Shown here: positions 26,242-36,027 of the stretch, piece after piece
Layout of the letters: each line of letters starts with the position of its first letter
Position numbering within the stretch: the first letter of the stretch is position 1
DNA from: Rhizobium sp. CCGE531
GTDB taxonomy: Bacteria; Pseudomonadota; Alphaproteobacteria; Rhizobiales; Rhizobiaceae
Direction: 5' to 3'
Assembly: GCF_003627795.1 (NCBI RefSeq)
Contig: NZ_CP032685.1
Span: 1,178,001-1,242,000, forward strand
Length of the DNA: 64,000 nt
Notes under the pieces: model-generated
What the model saw: only the letters and a program-made list of their open reading frames with translations
Told to the model about the DNA's origin: nothing
Database searches by the model: none
Made by a program: the position numbers and the translations under genes

Positions 26242-29200
26242 TCAGAGTGTTTTCAGGAACGCCTTGAGCTGCTGCTTGTTTTCATCCGGCAATGCGTCGG
26301 CGAACCAGTGCCCACGATCGACCACGAAGTCCGGGCATTTGCTGACCCGCATCAAAGGCGCGGCGGCCTCTGTCCTGAAGGCGTCCCACGCGGGTCCGTC
26401 GGCAAGGGAATCCTTACGGATGCGCAGAATGCCGCGAGACAAGCCGAAGACCGCTTGCAGTAGATCGCCCGTCGAAGCCTCAGGGTTTATATTCATAAGG
26501 AGACTGACGGGCGTGCCGGTCGGGATCGGACCGATCCGTAGATCGCCCTTTCCACCGCTGACAAACGCGGTCGCTTGCTCGCTCGCAAACAGGCTGATCA
26601 GCGCAAGCGCGACGAAGATCGCTCTTGCGATCCAAAGGCGCCGCGTGACAAACCACAGGAGCGCGGCGATTGCGGCCGATACGGCCGGCACGAGCCACAG
26701 TATCGGATAGATCGTGTCGATGCGGCTCGCGCGCAGTGCTACCGCCACCAATATGGCAATCAGCGCGAAGACGAAACCCGCATGCCTCGGACGCCCGAAA
26801 AACGCCAGAACCAGGGCCACGGCCGCGAGCCCGACCCACACATAGGTCGTCAGGAAAGATATCCAGAAGGGGCCGATCACGCCGCTGATGAGCGGCCGGA
26901 TGAAGCGGGAGGGAAAGTCGATCCATGTCGGCTGCGTCGTCCGGTAGATGAAGCCGCTGTCTCCATCGGCAAGCGCCATCTTGCCGCGCAGATCGCCAAG
27001 GTGGCGAACGCCGCTCGTCTGGCGTTTCGCGCTCCAGAGAACCTTGTCGATGCCATCGTCGAAAGCCTTCAGTCGACCTTTGACGGACGGGTCGCCCGTA
27101 TATTCGCCCAGCGTGTTGTTGTGCAGGAAGGGAGCGGTCGCCCACAGGCTTATGAGCGAAGCCGGCCGGTAGTATCCGGGTCCTCTCGCGGGAGGGGCGT
27201 AGGTGTCATTGTTGCCCCAGCGGTCGACCGGCTTGCCTGAGAACGGGTTGAAGAAGTGGACCTCGCCAACGGCCGCAAGCGATTTATAGGTTTCCGAGGA
27301 GAAATTGTCCCAGACCTGGCCGCGCATCGCATTGGTGCCGACGGCGCGAGCCGAATTCGTGCCGACGAGCGTTATCGGCACCCGAATATCGGTCGAGAGA
27401 TAATTGTCCTTCAAAAAAACATCCTGCTGACCCGCAGGCTCCCCGGCGAGAGTGCCGATTTGCTTGACGTATTCGCCATAGTCCTTGCTCTTGATGAAAT
27501 CCTGCCAATCGGCGAAATCCATCGGTAGGGTCAGGGTCGCCGAGCTGTCGAAACTGGGTATGTCCTTCTTGGACCAGTCGCGCGAGAACTGCAGCGTGAA
27601 ACCGGCGGGCTGCTTGCTCGAATGACAGACGGCGCAGTTTTCGACGAACACCTTGCGGCCATTGGCGGCATCATTGTGCTCGGCCTCGATAATCGGCTTG
27701 CCGTCGGGCGTATCGGCAAGATGCATCGGGCGAGTGACGCTTTCACCGTCCTGTTTGCTGCGATAGGTGAAGAAGGCGGCGAGATAGGGAATGCGATATT
27801 TGTCGGCTACCCGCCAATAGACCGAGTTCTTCAGCGCGGTCGCCACTGCAAAGGGGCGTTGAGCGGTAAAGCCGACGATCGTGTTCTGGACCCGTTTCCA
27901 TTCCTCGGAATAGGCACCGATGTTCAGATAGACGCGCGATAGGGCGCCGAAGATGCCGACGCTATCGGAGCCGTCCAGGAGGACGCGCGGCGTGTGCCTG
28001 GGATTGGCGCCAGGTTGTGGGTCTTCGATCTGCGGAATGAGCAGATTAGCCGCATTCTGATTTTCAGGTGGGTTCTTTTGGGCGCGATCAAGCCGCGCCG
28101 GCACGTCGAAGATTGCAGTGATCGTATTGGGGTTGTTGATGTGATCGGTGCTGACGAGCGAGGTATCGATCGTGCCGGGCTGCTGACTGACGAGGAACTG
28201 ATAGAGAAAACTATTCGGCTTCTTCAGGTTGGCAAAGGTCGACACCGGATTCCAGTATTGATCCCCGACTGTCGTGGACAGGTTGGACCATTGCGGCCTT
28301 TCGACATCGGCCGGCGGATTGAGCGGATGTGGGGAGATATGACAGAAGCCACAGGACATGCTGACGCGGAAGGGGCGAACCAGCGTCGGATCGGCATTGA
28401 CCGAGGTATCCGTATAATACGGATCGCCCGGCGCATCTTCGACGCGTGATTTCCAGTATTGCCGGGCCTTCCGCGCGCTGTTGGTCTTGGCGAAGAAATC
28501 CGGATTCGGCATGAACCGCAGGCCGACGATACCGCTCGGATAGCCATATACGTTCGGATCGAGCCCGTCGTCGGGAAGCTCGGCCAATACCTTGCGGTAC
28601 TGATCGCGATCCCACGGCTCGAAGGCTTCGCATTCCGTTCGTGATACGGGACGCGCCACCAGCGCCTGTGTCTTCGGATCGATATCGGTTCCCGGTTGTT
28701 TCAGTTTGACCAGGTCGCCATCGGGCTGGTCGATATAGAGACCGAGGAGCCGCTTGGTTCTGTCGGTTTGCGCCTTCATCCCCGGTTGATTGATGAGGCC
28801 GAACTTTGCAAATCTTGCGTCGCGATTTCTCGAATCCGTCAGCACGAGAAAATCGGTGAGCCCGTAGCCGTGCTGCTGTATCCAGTTCCAGAACACGTCA
28901 TTGCCTTCTCCCCAAAGGATCCAGGTGTTCTTTCCCTTGATCGCGCTGCGTGCATCGGGCGTGATGACGCCATTGGCTTGATAGTCGAACGGACGCAGCT
29001 TGCCGTCAGCGCCGGCGACCATATCGACATCGCTGAAGAGATCGCGCTGTTCGGTCGCAAAGCATTCTTCGCCACGCTTGTTCACCGGCGTGCCGGCTTC
29101 TGTCGCGCCACCCTGCGGCTCATCGGCAGGCGCCGACGGATCGATGCCGTTCGGCGTTGCATCCCATCCCGGCTGCGATCGCGGCGTGAGGGACGCTGCG

Positions 29201-29325
29201 GGATAATCGCTCGGTTGCGACTGCGCCGCCTGAAGGGGAACCGCGAGCATGGCTGCGGCCAAGGCGACTGTCCGTAGTGTGCTTGCATAGCGTGTGAAAT
29301 TGGATATCGCCAGACCGCCCACCAT
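26242..29325 (-). CDS. Diheme cytochrome c with C-terminal membrane domain
   Basis: A 1027-residue exported protein. An N-terminal signal or anchor (TVALAAAMLAVPLQAAQS) is followed by a large periplasmic region with two heme-c motifs, CGFCH near residue 325 and CAVCH near 565. The SLWATAPFLHNNTLGEY segment is typical of diheme peroxidase/RoxA-like cytochromes. Four or five hydrophobic helices follow from about 840 to 970, so the protein is membrane-anchored at its C-terminus. The ATG at 29325 has a GGGGGA site. As first gene of the cluster it is the likely electron acceptor for the GMC flavoenzyme. A RoxA-like oxygenase activity is an alternative. Confidence 0.8.
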   Translation of the reverse strand: MVGGLAISNFTRYASTLRTVALAAAMLAVPLQAAQSQPSDYPAASLTPRSQPGWDATPNGIDPSAPADEPQGGATEAGTPVNKRGEECFATEQRDLFSDVDMVAGADGKLRPFDYQANGVITPDARSAIKGKNTWILWGEGNDVFWNWIQQHGYGLTDFLVLTDSRNRDARFAKFGLINQPGMKAQTDRTKRLLGLYIDQPDGDLVKLKQPGTDIDPKTQALVARPVSRTECEAFEPWDRDQYRKVLAELPDDGLDPNVYGYPSGIVGLRFMPNPDFFAKTNSARKARQYWKSRVEDAPGDPYYTDTSVNADPTLVRPFRVSMSCGFCHISPHPLNPPADVERPQWSNLSTTVGDQYWNPVSTFANLKKPNSFLYQFLVSQQPGTIDTSLVSTDHINNPNTITAIFDVPARLDRAQKNPPENQNAANLLIPQIEDPQPGANPRHTPRVLLDGSDSVGIFGALSRVYLNIGAYSEEWKRVQNTIVGFTAQRPFAVATALKNSVYWRVADKYRIPYLAAFFTYRSKQDGESVTRPMHLADTPDGKPIIEAEHNDAANGRKVFVENCAVCHSSKQPAGFTLQFSRDWSKKDIPSFDSSATLTLPMDFADWQDFIKSKDYGEYVKQIGTLAGEPAGQQDVFLKDNYLSTDIRVPITLVGTNSARAVGTNAMRGQVWDNFSSETYKSLAAVGEVHFFNPFSGKPVDRWGNNDTYAPPARGPGYYRPASLISLWATAPFLHNNTLGEYTGDPSVKGRLKAFDDGIDKVLWSAKRQTSGVRHLGDLRGKMALADGDSGFIYRTTQPTWIDFPSRFIRPLISGVIGPFWISFLTTYVWVGLAAVALVLAFFGRPRHAGFVFALIAILVAVALRASRIDTIYPILWLVPAVSAAIAALLWFVTRRLWIARAIFVALALISLFASEQATAFVSGGKGDLRIGPIPTGTPVSLLMNINPEASTGDLLQAVFGLSRGILRIRKDSLADGPAWDAFRTEAAAPLMRVSKCPDFVVDRGHWFADALPDENKQQLKAFLKTL

Positions 29326-29987
29326 CGATCCCCCGTGTGGAAATTGCCTGCTTTGCGAATTATTGATTGGCAATGATGCCCTTCATCGCCGATTTCACGT
29401 CATGCTGAATGTGGTCATGTCATGCTGTACGGCAGGGCCATCCATGATCAGGTCCGGTCGCACGAGGGCAAATCTCTTCATACGATATCCGTCAGCCGCT
29501 CAATGCGCCGAGATGAATATCTTGCCCTGGAAAATTGCAATGTATGCGATCATTCTAAAGTATTGATTGTCCCCAGCCGTTTGGCAAGGGGATTCTTATT
29601 AAACCCCGATTTGATTTCGTGATTTCGTGGAACAATTTAAGGATGATGTTCCATTCTCGACCGGGCTTTATGATTGGGCGATGGAGGAGTGTGGGCTGTG
29701 CCTCGATCATTCCATGAGCCACCGCCGGGTCTTCCATTTCTTGCCGCGCTCTTGAGATCCCATCGGGGTGGATAGCTGCCTGTGTCATAGCAGAGTGAGT
29801 GCGGCAGCTCCACCGATCAAAGCGGATTTAGATGGTCTGTTCCGTCAGCTCACGTCGCCGATATGACCTTGACTTCCGTCAGATCGTTGCCGCAAAAGTG
29901 TGGCGAGTCCTCAATCAATCGCAGGAATCAACATAAGGCCATTGGCTGGACGATCTCGTCACTCTTACGCCGGACCGGAACAATCTT
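29326..29987. other. Intergenic 662 bases, no supported gene
   Basis: Two minus-strand transcription units meet here: one begins at 29325, the other ends at 29988. The sequence is more AT-rich than its surroundings around 29500-29640, where the promoter of the cytochrome-GMC operon is expected. No sigma-54 element, terminator with T-run, or RNA gene was recognised. Short frames have no family features. Confidence 0.4.
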
Positions 29988-30977
29988 TTAGTTCGGTGGC
30001 GGATAGGCAGGAATTGCGGTTACGTGACATGCCTTCTGGTCAGGCTTCTGACAGCACGATCTGATCTGATCCACAGAGGACTTATAGATCGCATTCCAAC
30101 TGGTCTGCGTGATGCCGATATCCGGCGGCATTGCATGTGAGCCCGGGAAACGGCGCGCCCAATCATCCGCCCCCTCGGGAAAACGCCCAGTCATCTCGTC
30201 CGTCAGCTGTCGGCACGTCTCCGCGATACCGATTCGGTGACAGCCGAGGCACGTATTGTCGGTCGGATTGAGTGCTTGGGTCGGCCAACTGCTGAAACCG
30301 ATGCGATGAGGCGAAGGAAGATCCACGTGATAATATGGGCCGAAGGGGTTCACGGGCATGTGGTTCCAGACCTGGCCCACAAACGGCGAGAACATGAAGG
30401 GGTCGTTGTCGTGACAGGTTCCACAGCCGTTACTGAGCGTGGTCTCCGGTGTGTTCCAAAATTCGTTCGAAGGTTGGGATGTCGGGGACGGTACCTTCTC
30501 ACCGCTCACAGGCTGGTTGGGTTTTCCTTCCGCCTGGAACCAGCAAGTCGCACCCGTCTTCGGGTTGTGAGCCACAATATCGATTTCATCGAACTCCATT
30601 TTGTCCGCCGGCCGGATGATCTTTTGCCGACACATGACGGCGATCTGCATGGTCTTCGTCGATAGGGACAAGATGCGGGAGTTCGGTACGCATTGCCCGT
30701 CAGACTCCGCGCCGTTTGGAAGCAAGGCGGGCCGATCGCACGTCATGTTCTTCGTTGCCGGTACGCTCTTCCCATCGACGGTAATCGGCACCGGGACCCC
30801 ATCGCTGCAGGAGAATTCAGGAATGTCGCCCACCTGCTTGCGGCATTCCGCACCATAAAGTTCCCTGGTCGAACCCGCATCGATCTGATCGGCCCGCGCA
30901 TGGCCTGCCAGCAACTGCCCGGCTGACACCAGCAATAGAAGGGCTAGACATTGGCGATTGAAAGGGTGGCTAGCCAT
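29988..30977 (-). CDS. Periplasmic cytochrome c of a molybdenum hydroxylase complex
   Basis: A 329-residue exported protein with a signal peptide (CLALLLLVSAGQLLAGHARA) and two heme-c motifs, CGTCH near residue 186 and CLGCH near 243, plus several extra Cys pairs. The start at 30977 overlaps the end of the 2Fe-2S subunit gene by eight bases, so all three genes form one unit. In membrane-linked aldehyde or isoquinoline-type dehydrogenases, a cytochrome c subunit takes electrons from the iron-sulfur subunit to the respiratory chain, and this protein fits that role. The longer frame to 31133 is a shadow of the upstream gene. Confidence 0.82.
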   Translation of the reverse strand: MASHPFNRQCLALLLLVSAGQLLAGHARADQIDAGSTRELYGAECRKQVGDIPEFSCSDGVPVPITVDGKSVPATKNMTCDRPALLPNGAESDGQCVPNSRILSLSTKTMQIAVMCRQKIIRPADKMEFDEIDIVAHNPKTGATCWFQAEGKPNQPVSGEKVPSPTSQPSNEFWNTPETTLSNGCGTCHDNDPFMFSPFVGQVWNHMPVNPFGPYYHVDLPSPHRIGFSSWPTQALNPTDNTCLGCHRIGIAETCRQLTDEMTGRFPEGADDWARRFPGSHAMPPDIGITQTSWNAIYKSSVDQIRSCCQKPDQKACHVTAIPAYPPPN

Positions 30978-31494
30978 TGTGCGATCCTTCCTTTGCGAAC
31001 ATCGCTTCGGCTGTCTTGCGGATGGCATCGTAGTAGCGGACATAGCCGGTGCAGCGACAGATATGGGAACCGACGGCCTGTTCGATCGCCGCGTCGAGAT
31101 CGCTTGGCAGACTGCCCAACTGCCGCAGCCCATCCAGAAAGATTTGGGATGCTATGACAAAGCCAGGAGCGCAGTAGCCGCATTGAAACGAGAACTCCTG
31201 CAGAAAGGCTTCCTGGATTGGAAGCAATCCTTCGCTTGGCGTGACGCCTTCGATCGTGGTGATCTCCGTGCCATCGACCATCGCCAGTGCGGTGGAGCAG
31301 CTGATGACCGGTGCGGCCGTTTCGTTGGGCGAGCGGATGGAGGCGACTGTGCAGGCACGACAGATTCCGATCCCGCAACAGAATTTGGTTCCGGTTAGAC
31401 CGAGATCATCGTGAAGGAAGTCGATCAGCCGATCGTCCGCGCGAGCAGAATCCACCTCGTGAGCGATGCCGTTGACTTTGAAGGAAATCGTCAT
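30970..31494 (-). CDS. 2Fe-2S subunit of a molybdenum hydroxylase (IorA-like)
   Basis: A 174-residue small subunit with two [2Fe-2S] clusters. The plant-ferredoxin-type cluster is in CCGIGICRACT plus a later Cys (VISCSTAL). The second is in the helical domain, CGYCAPG and ICRCTGY. The ATG at 31494 overlaps the stop of the large-subunit gene (ATGA). It carries electrons from the molybdenum site to the cytochrome encoded next. Family members include isoquinoline 1-oxidoreductase and nicotinate or aldehyde dehydrogenases. Confidence 0.92.
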   Translation of the reverse strand: MTISFKVNGIAHEVDSARADDRLIDFLHDDLGLTGTKFCCGIGICRACTVASIRSPNETAAPVISCSTALAMVDGTEITTIEGVTPSEGLLPIQEAFLQEFSFQCGYCAPGFVIASQIFLDGLRQLGSLPSDLDAAIEQAVGSHICRCTGYVRYYDAIRKTAEAMFAKEGSHNG

Positions 31495-34361
31495 GCTCGC
31501 AGTCCCTCCAGGATTTTCGCCGGCGTAATCGGCAGGGATGTGTAGCGACGGCCCAATGCATCGTGCAGAGCATTGGAAATCGCTGGCGCAACGGAGCACA
31601 TCACTGCCTCGGCAATACCGCGGCCTGCCCCACGGTCACCTGCGCTTTCCGGCAATGTCACCAGCTCCTGCGCACGCTTGCCTGGTTGATAGGCGGTGTT
31701 CAACGGCACGTCGCTCCAACGGGGCACATGATAGCGGTTCAGGTTCCAGGTTCCGTCAGCGGGTCCCGCCATGCCGTTCGGCATGTCTTCCATCAAGGCA
31801 TAGCCGATCGCCATCGCGATCCCCCCTTGGCTTTGTCCGGAAACAAGCTGCGGCACAAGCAATCTGCCGGCGTTGAGGATGGAAAGAACATTTTCGATCT
31901 TTACCGAGCCATTGCCCTTGTCCACCGTCAGCCCGATGACGTTTGCGCAGGGTGCCCAGACATAACGCGAGTAGCGTTGGGCTATCGCGGGCGGCGGCTT
32001 CGTGTTCGTTCGACCGACAAACGTCGGATCCTTGGCGTTTGGCAAATAGAAGGACAAGCCGTCGAGCTGCAAATGCATGTTGCCGTCCGGCCCTGCAAAG
32101 TCAGCCTCGACCCAACTTCCCTGAATGAACGCATGGCCGAGCGCTCCTTTCGGCAGTCCTTTGCTGTAGATCACTTTTGCAAGATCAGCCCACGTTATCG
32201 GCTCGGTCCCACCATTGACGAAAACCAACCGCCCATCGGTCCATTTGACATCGTCGAGACTAAGGTCCTGCAGCTCCCAGATTGCTGCAGCTGCCGGCAG
32301 AATACTGGCCTGCATCAAGGCAAGCGCCGTCTGTTGTACGGTATGAACCTGATGGAGACCCGTGAGACAGGCGGAAGAGGAGCCAACGCCCTTGGCCGTC
32401 CAGCGGGGATTATTCCAATCACTTCCATTGCCGCCAGTGGTCAATCCGGTTTGACCGAACAGCAGATAGCCGCCCATATCAACAGCAGACGCATTCGCGC
32501 CGAGAATTGGCCCGATGACCACGCCCAATGTAGTTGCCGAACCATTTCCCATGTCGACGGCATCGGACTGGACCGTCAACTTGCCGTCGGGATCGATCAG
32601 GACGGCTGCGACCATTCCGTCGCCGGAAGTTCCGTAAGCCTGCATGGACAGCGCTATACCGGTGCCGTAAGTCAACCCGCGAGCCGCATAATCGGCCTTG
32701 ATTTTCTTCCGATCTGCCCAGAGGGCATGAGCCTCCGCTTGATCGAGTATTTCTCCGAGACGCAATTCCTGATCGATCGGACCGCCGACGACGGTTCGGC
32801 CTCCAGTGTCAGTGATATTAGCGCGCCGCAGCGCGATCGGATCCCAGCCTTTGGATGCCGCGATATCGTCGAGTGCCGTCTCGATCGCGAGAAAGGCCTC
32901 CGGTCCACCAAATCCGCGCTGAGACCCGCCGGTAATATCCTGAGTGTGCTTCGACTGTGCGAAAACATTTGCCATCGGCAGTTCATAAGATCCACCTACG
33001 CAGAGCGCCGCGAGATTAGCAACGTAAGGGGAGAGGTTGCGCAGTCCTCCTCCGTTGAAATTCATTGTCGCTTCGACCAAGCGCAACTTCATGTCGGGTC
33101 CGGCAACCAACTCGCCTTTGATCGCAGCGCCGGGGCGCTTCAAGCCGTAGCGAAACTGTTCGAACCGATCATGGGCGAGCTTAACGGGAGCTCCATCGGA
33201 AAATGCGGCGGTTAAAGCCAGCAGTTGGGAAAAGGGCGAGCTGTCCCGGCCGCCAAAACCACCGCCAGGGTAGCAACTGTGGAGTACGACCTCCTTGACG
33301 ACAATGGGCGAGTCAGCGCCGCTGAACATGGATGCCGCGCTTGAGACATCGCCGTCCGGCGACTGTGTCCCGAGGACCAGAGACAGGCTTTGAGACTTGC
33401 TGTCATAATAGGCAAGCCCACTTTCCGGCTCCATAAACATCGGATCCATGGCTTGCGTGTCAACGCTAAACGGCTGGCGGATCAGATCCGGATTCTGTGC
33501 CAGATATTGGTTGATCTTGTCGCGATAAGAGGGAACGTTCTGCTGATAGGTTGTCGGATCGGCTGTGGCGTAGCTGAAGGCTTCGCTATTCTCGAAGTAT
33601 TTTACATAGGTTGTTTGAGGCGACCACGGCGCGCCCATGCCCTGTGAGGAAGCATCATCCAACGCATACACCTGAAAGCTGGCGTCGTTGAATTGCATGT
33701 AGCGTTTTGCCGCCCGATAAGTCTCCCGCTTGTCGAACATGAGCAAAGCGACAGCCTGCCCGAGGTAATTCGGAACATTGCCGGGCTTAACAATGATATC
33801 GAATTCTACCGACGAGGATCCCTTTGAGGCAAAGGCCTGGGCAGACGCCGCAAGCGGCGTTTTGAACAGTTCCACGAACCCCTTTTCGTGTTGTTCGATC
33901 GCGTTCGCCTCGACTTCAAGATCGCGATATCGGGCCAACGGAGCAGCCCGGACTGCCGATTTCAGGTGATTGCCGAGCACGACCCGTTTTGGCTTTGCGT
34001 CATCAGGCAGGTAACTCAAATCCACATTCAGGAATTTGTGCTCGGTCGTCAGAGCCGGCAGATAGAGCGCGTACCACTGATCCCCACCCCACCCCATATC
34101 CGTGGAACTGAAGTCTCGGGCAAACACCTTCTGGCCAGTCACCTTCGCGCGGCCGTCGATCCGCTCAGTCGCCACGCCGGGGACGGGTGCCTGCACGCTT
34201 GTCGAATTGCCTGATGACTGGCTCGCGGATGACTGGTTCGCGTTGGCCCTCATTGGCGGCCCAAGGACGGTAACCGCGATCAAGCCTGCCGCACCTTGCA
34301 GGAAACAGCGCCGCTTGATGGATGAACTCGTATGAATGTTTTGGAAAGTCGTATCGTTCAT
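31491..34361 (-). CDS. Molybdopterin-binding large subunit of an isoquinoline-oxidoreductase-type dehydrogenase (IorB-like)
   Basis: A 956-residue xanthine-oxidase-family subunit. The N-terminus carries a twin-arginine-type signal (KRRCFLQGAAGLIAV), so it is exported folded with its cofactor. Cofactor-binding regions include GGGFGGRD near residue 370, GSQRGFGGPEAF and the C-terminal GRGIAEAVM with the catalytic-Glu region. It hydroxylates or dehydrogenates an N-heterocycle or aldehyde; the substrate cannot be read. I chose the ATG at 34361 because GAGGGG precedes it; a longer frame exists. No cofactor-insertion gene (XdhC type) is present nearby. Confidence 0.88.
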   Translation of the reverse strand: MNDTTFQNIHTSSSIKRRCFLQGAAGLIAVTVLGPPMRANANQSSASQSSGNSTSVQAPVPGVATERIDGRAKVTGQKVFARDFSSTDMGWGGDQWYALYLPALTTEHKFLNVDLSYLPDDAKPKRVVLGNHLKSAVRAAPLARYRDLEVEANAIEQHEKGFVELFKTPLAASAQAFASKGSSSVEFDIIVKPGNVPNYLGQAVALLMFDKRETYRAAKRYMQFNDASFQVYALDDASSQGMGAPWSPQTTYVKYFENSEAFSYATADPTTYQQNVPSYRDKINQYLAQNPDLIRQPFSVDTQAMDPMFMEPESGLAYYDSKSQSLSLVLGTQSPDGDVSSAASMFSGADSPIVVKEVVLHSCYPGGGFGGRDSSPFSQLLALTAAFSDGAPVKLAHDRFEQFRYGLKRPGAAIKGELVAGPDMKLRLVEATMNFNGGGLRNLSPYVANLAALCVGGSYELPMANVFAQSKHTQDITGGSQRGFGGPEAFLAIETALDDIAASKGWDPIALRRANITDTGGRTVVGGPIDQELRLGEILDQAEAHALWADRKKIKADYAARGLTYGTGIALSMQAYGTSGDGMVAAVLIDPDGKLTVQSDAVDMGNGSATTLGVVIGPILGANASAVDMGGYLLFGQTGLTTGGNGSDWNNPRWTAKGVGSSSACLTGLHQVHTVQQTALALMQASILPAAAAIWELQDLSLDDVKWTDGRLVFVNGGTEPITWADLAKVIYSKGLPKGALGHAFIQGSWVEADFAGPDGNMHLQLDGLSFYLPNAKDPTFVGRTNTKPPPAIAQRYSRYVWAPCANVIGLTVDKGNGSVKIENVLSILNAGRLLVPQLVSGQSQGGIAMAIGYALMEDMPNGMAGPADGTWNLNRYHVPRWSDVPLNTAYQPGKRAQELVTLPESAGDRGAGRGIAEAVMCSVAPAISNALHDALGRRYTSLPITPAKILEGLRA

Positions 34362-34649
34362 CGCGCACCCCTCGCCAATAAAGTGAAGAGACTTTGAGCA
34401 ACTCAGTCGATTGGAATGCACGAAGACGAGGTATCGAACCTACATATGCAGGCGACGAAGGCCACTCACATATGTCTCCCTTGGAAGCACTCAAACTGTA
34501 GGAATTTGTACCCGGCAGGCGTGCAATCGAACTCGCATCAACACCATAGTTGCACTTATTAGTAAGTCAAGATGAATTGCGACATAAGCTTTCAGACGAA
34601 ACCGCGCACGTCATGCACATGTGAGTCCGCGCGGTACCCCCAGGACACG

Positions 34650-34790
34650 GGCTGGCTCAGCGCATTGACCGACGCGCCGATAAGCCGCGCACTCGAGGCT
34701 ATTCGTGACGAGCCGTTCCGGCGTCGCAGCGTTGCCGAGCTCGCTGGCGTAGCGGGGTGTCGCGATCTAGCTTTGCAGAGTGCCTCTCGG
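34650..34790 (+). pseudogene. Remnant of an AraC-family regulator
   Basis: One frame reads GWLSALTDAPISRALEAIRD, then RSVAELAGVAG, the first helix-turn-helix region of AraC/XylS regulators. Near 34757 the expected continuation (VSRSSFAECLSA) is found in a different frame, so a frameshift separates them. Neither the N-terminal sensor nor the second helix-turn-helix was found. It is a decayed copy. Confidence 0.6.
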
Positions 34791-34992
34791 CATAGGCATC
34801 ACGGCGCGCGACGCCCTGTTCTTATCCGCCTGTTTGGAAGACCACTTTTCCAGTCATCCGACGTACGTTTGATGCAAATGCATTTCGCCACATGCCCGAA
34901 GACAAGCAGCAAAACGTTGGGCTTTCATCGTCCGGAAGACGCAATTTGCAATTCGGAATTTACCCTTGCCAAATTATCACCAAGATGCAAAT

Positions 34993-35002
34993 TTATCTAT
35001 AA
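34993..35002 (+). promoter_or_regulatory. BioR box upstream of bioB
   Basis: TTATCTATAA matches the alphaproteobacterial BioR operator exactly. It lies 24 bases before the proposed bioB start. A close variant, CTATCTATAA, occurs at 35108-35117 inside bioB and may be a second site or chance. BioR would repress the operon when biotin is plentiful. Confidence 0.85.
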
Positions 35003-35025
35003 TTCCATCATGGAGCTTTATCATC

Positions 35026-36027
35026 GTGAAGAAATTGAATGCATCCCACCCATTTCTCGCCAAAGATGAATATAAACAGCCGCCAATTTCAATATTTGAA
35101 GCAAAAACTATCTATAATTTGCCATTCAATGATCTGCTCTTCCAGGCCCAGACCGTGCATCGCGCACATTTCGATCCGAACGCCGTGCAGATGAGCCGGC
35201 TTCTGTCGATCAAGACAGGCGGATGCGCAGAGGATTGCGGCTACTGCAGCCAGTCCGCACATTATCCGACCGGCCTGAAAGCCTCGAAGCTTATGGAAGT
35301 CGAACGCGTTCTGACAGAGGCGCGCAAGGCCAAGGATGCAGGTGCGACGCGCTATTGCATGGGCGCGGCATGGCGCAGCCCGAAAGACCGCGATATGGAC
35401 ACGCTGGTCGCCATGGTCGAGGGTGTAAAGGCGCTCGGCATGGAAACCTGCATGACGCTCGGCATGCTGACCGAGACACAGGCGGACGCGTTCGCGCAAG
35501 CTGGCCTCGACTACTACAACCACAATATCGACACGTCCGAGCGCTTCTATTCCGAAATCATCACCACGCGCAGATTCGAAGACCGGCTCGATACGCTGGA
35601 GACCGTGCGCATGGCCGGCATCAAGGTGTGCGCCGGCGGAATCCTCGGCATGGGTGAGACGGTCGATGACCGGATCTCGATGCTGTTGACGCTGGCGAAC
35701 TTGCCCGTACCCCCGGAAAGCGTGCCGATCAACCAGCTCATCCCCATCCCCGGCTCGAAGCTGGCGGAGGCGGCATCTGTCGATCCGATCGATTTCGTCC
35801 GCACGATCGCGCTGGCGCGCATCCTGATGCCGACCTCGCATCTGCGCTTGTCGGCCGGACGCACCGAGATGAGCGACGAGATGCAGGCACTCTGTTTCTT
35901 CGCGGGCGCCAACTCCATCTTCGTCGGCGACACGCTGCTGACGGCAGACAATCCCGGTGAGGATCATGATACAACGCTCTTCCGCCGCCTCGGTCTTTCT
36001 CCCATGCCGCTGGAGCCGGCGGTGTGA
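35026..36027 (+). CDS. bioB: Biotin synthase
   Basis: A 333-residue radical SAM enzyme that inserts sulfur into dethiobiotin, the last step of biotin synthesis. The radical-SAM cluster motif is CAEDCGYC, followed by SQSAHYPTG. Conserved segments [17 protein letters not shown] and the C-terminal [19 protein letters not shown] are typical. The start is uncertain: GTG at 35026 has GGAG ten bases upstream, lies just after the BioR box and gives normal length; a TTG at 34966 would place the operator inside the gene. It is the first gene of bioBFDAZ and overlaps bioF. Confidence 0.95.
   Translation: MKKLNASHPFLAKDEYKQPPISIFEAKTIYNLPFNDLLFQAQTVHRAHFDPNAVQMSRLLSIKTGGCAEDCGYCSQSAHYPTGLKASKLMEVERVLTEARKAKDAGATRYCMGAAWRSPKDRDMDTLVAMVEGVKALGMETCMTLGMLTETQADAFAQAGLDYYNHNIDTSERFYSEIITTRRFEDRLDTLETVRMAGIKVCAGGILGMGETVDDRISMLLTLANLPVPPESVPINQLIPIPGSKLAEAASVDPIDFVRTIALARILMPTSHLRLSAGRTEMSDEMQALCFFAGANSIFVGDTLLTADNPGEDHDTTLFRRLGLSPMPLEPAV

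Noticed and set aside
26575..27240. A 221-codon plus-strand frame opposite the cytochrome gene
   Set aside because: It is a charged antisense shadow of the membrane domain, with no ribosome site or motif.
19457..29840. A shared 13-base string (AGATGGTCTGTTC) near 19461 and 29830
   Set aside because: Matches of this length are expected by chance in a window of this size, and flanking bases do not extend the similarity.
34572..35069. A 165-codon plus-strand frame before bioB
   Set aside because: Only its middle resembles an AraC fragment, with a frameshift; it runs into bioB in another frame and is treated as a remnant.
35108..35117. Using the second BioR-like site to place the bioB start downstream of it
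   Set aside because: The codons around it encode conserved BioB residues (IYNLPF), so the gene must start upstream.
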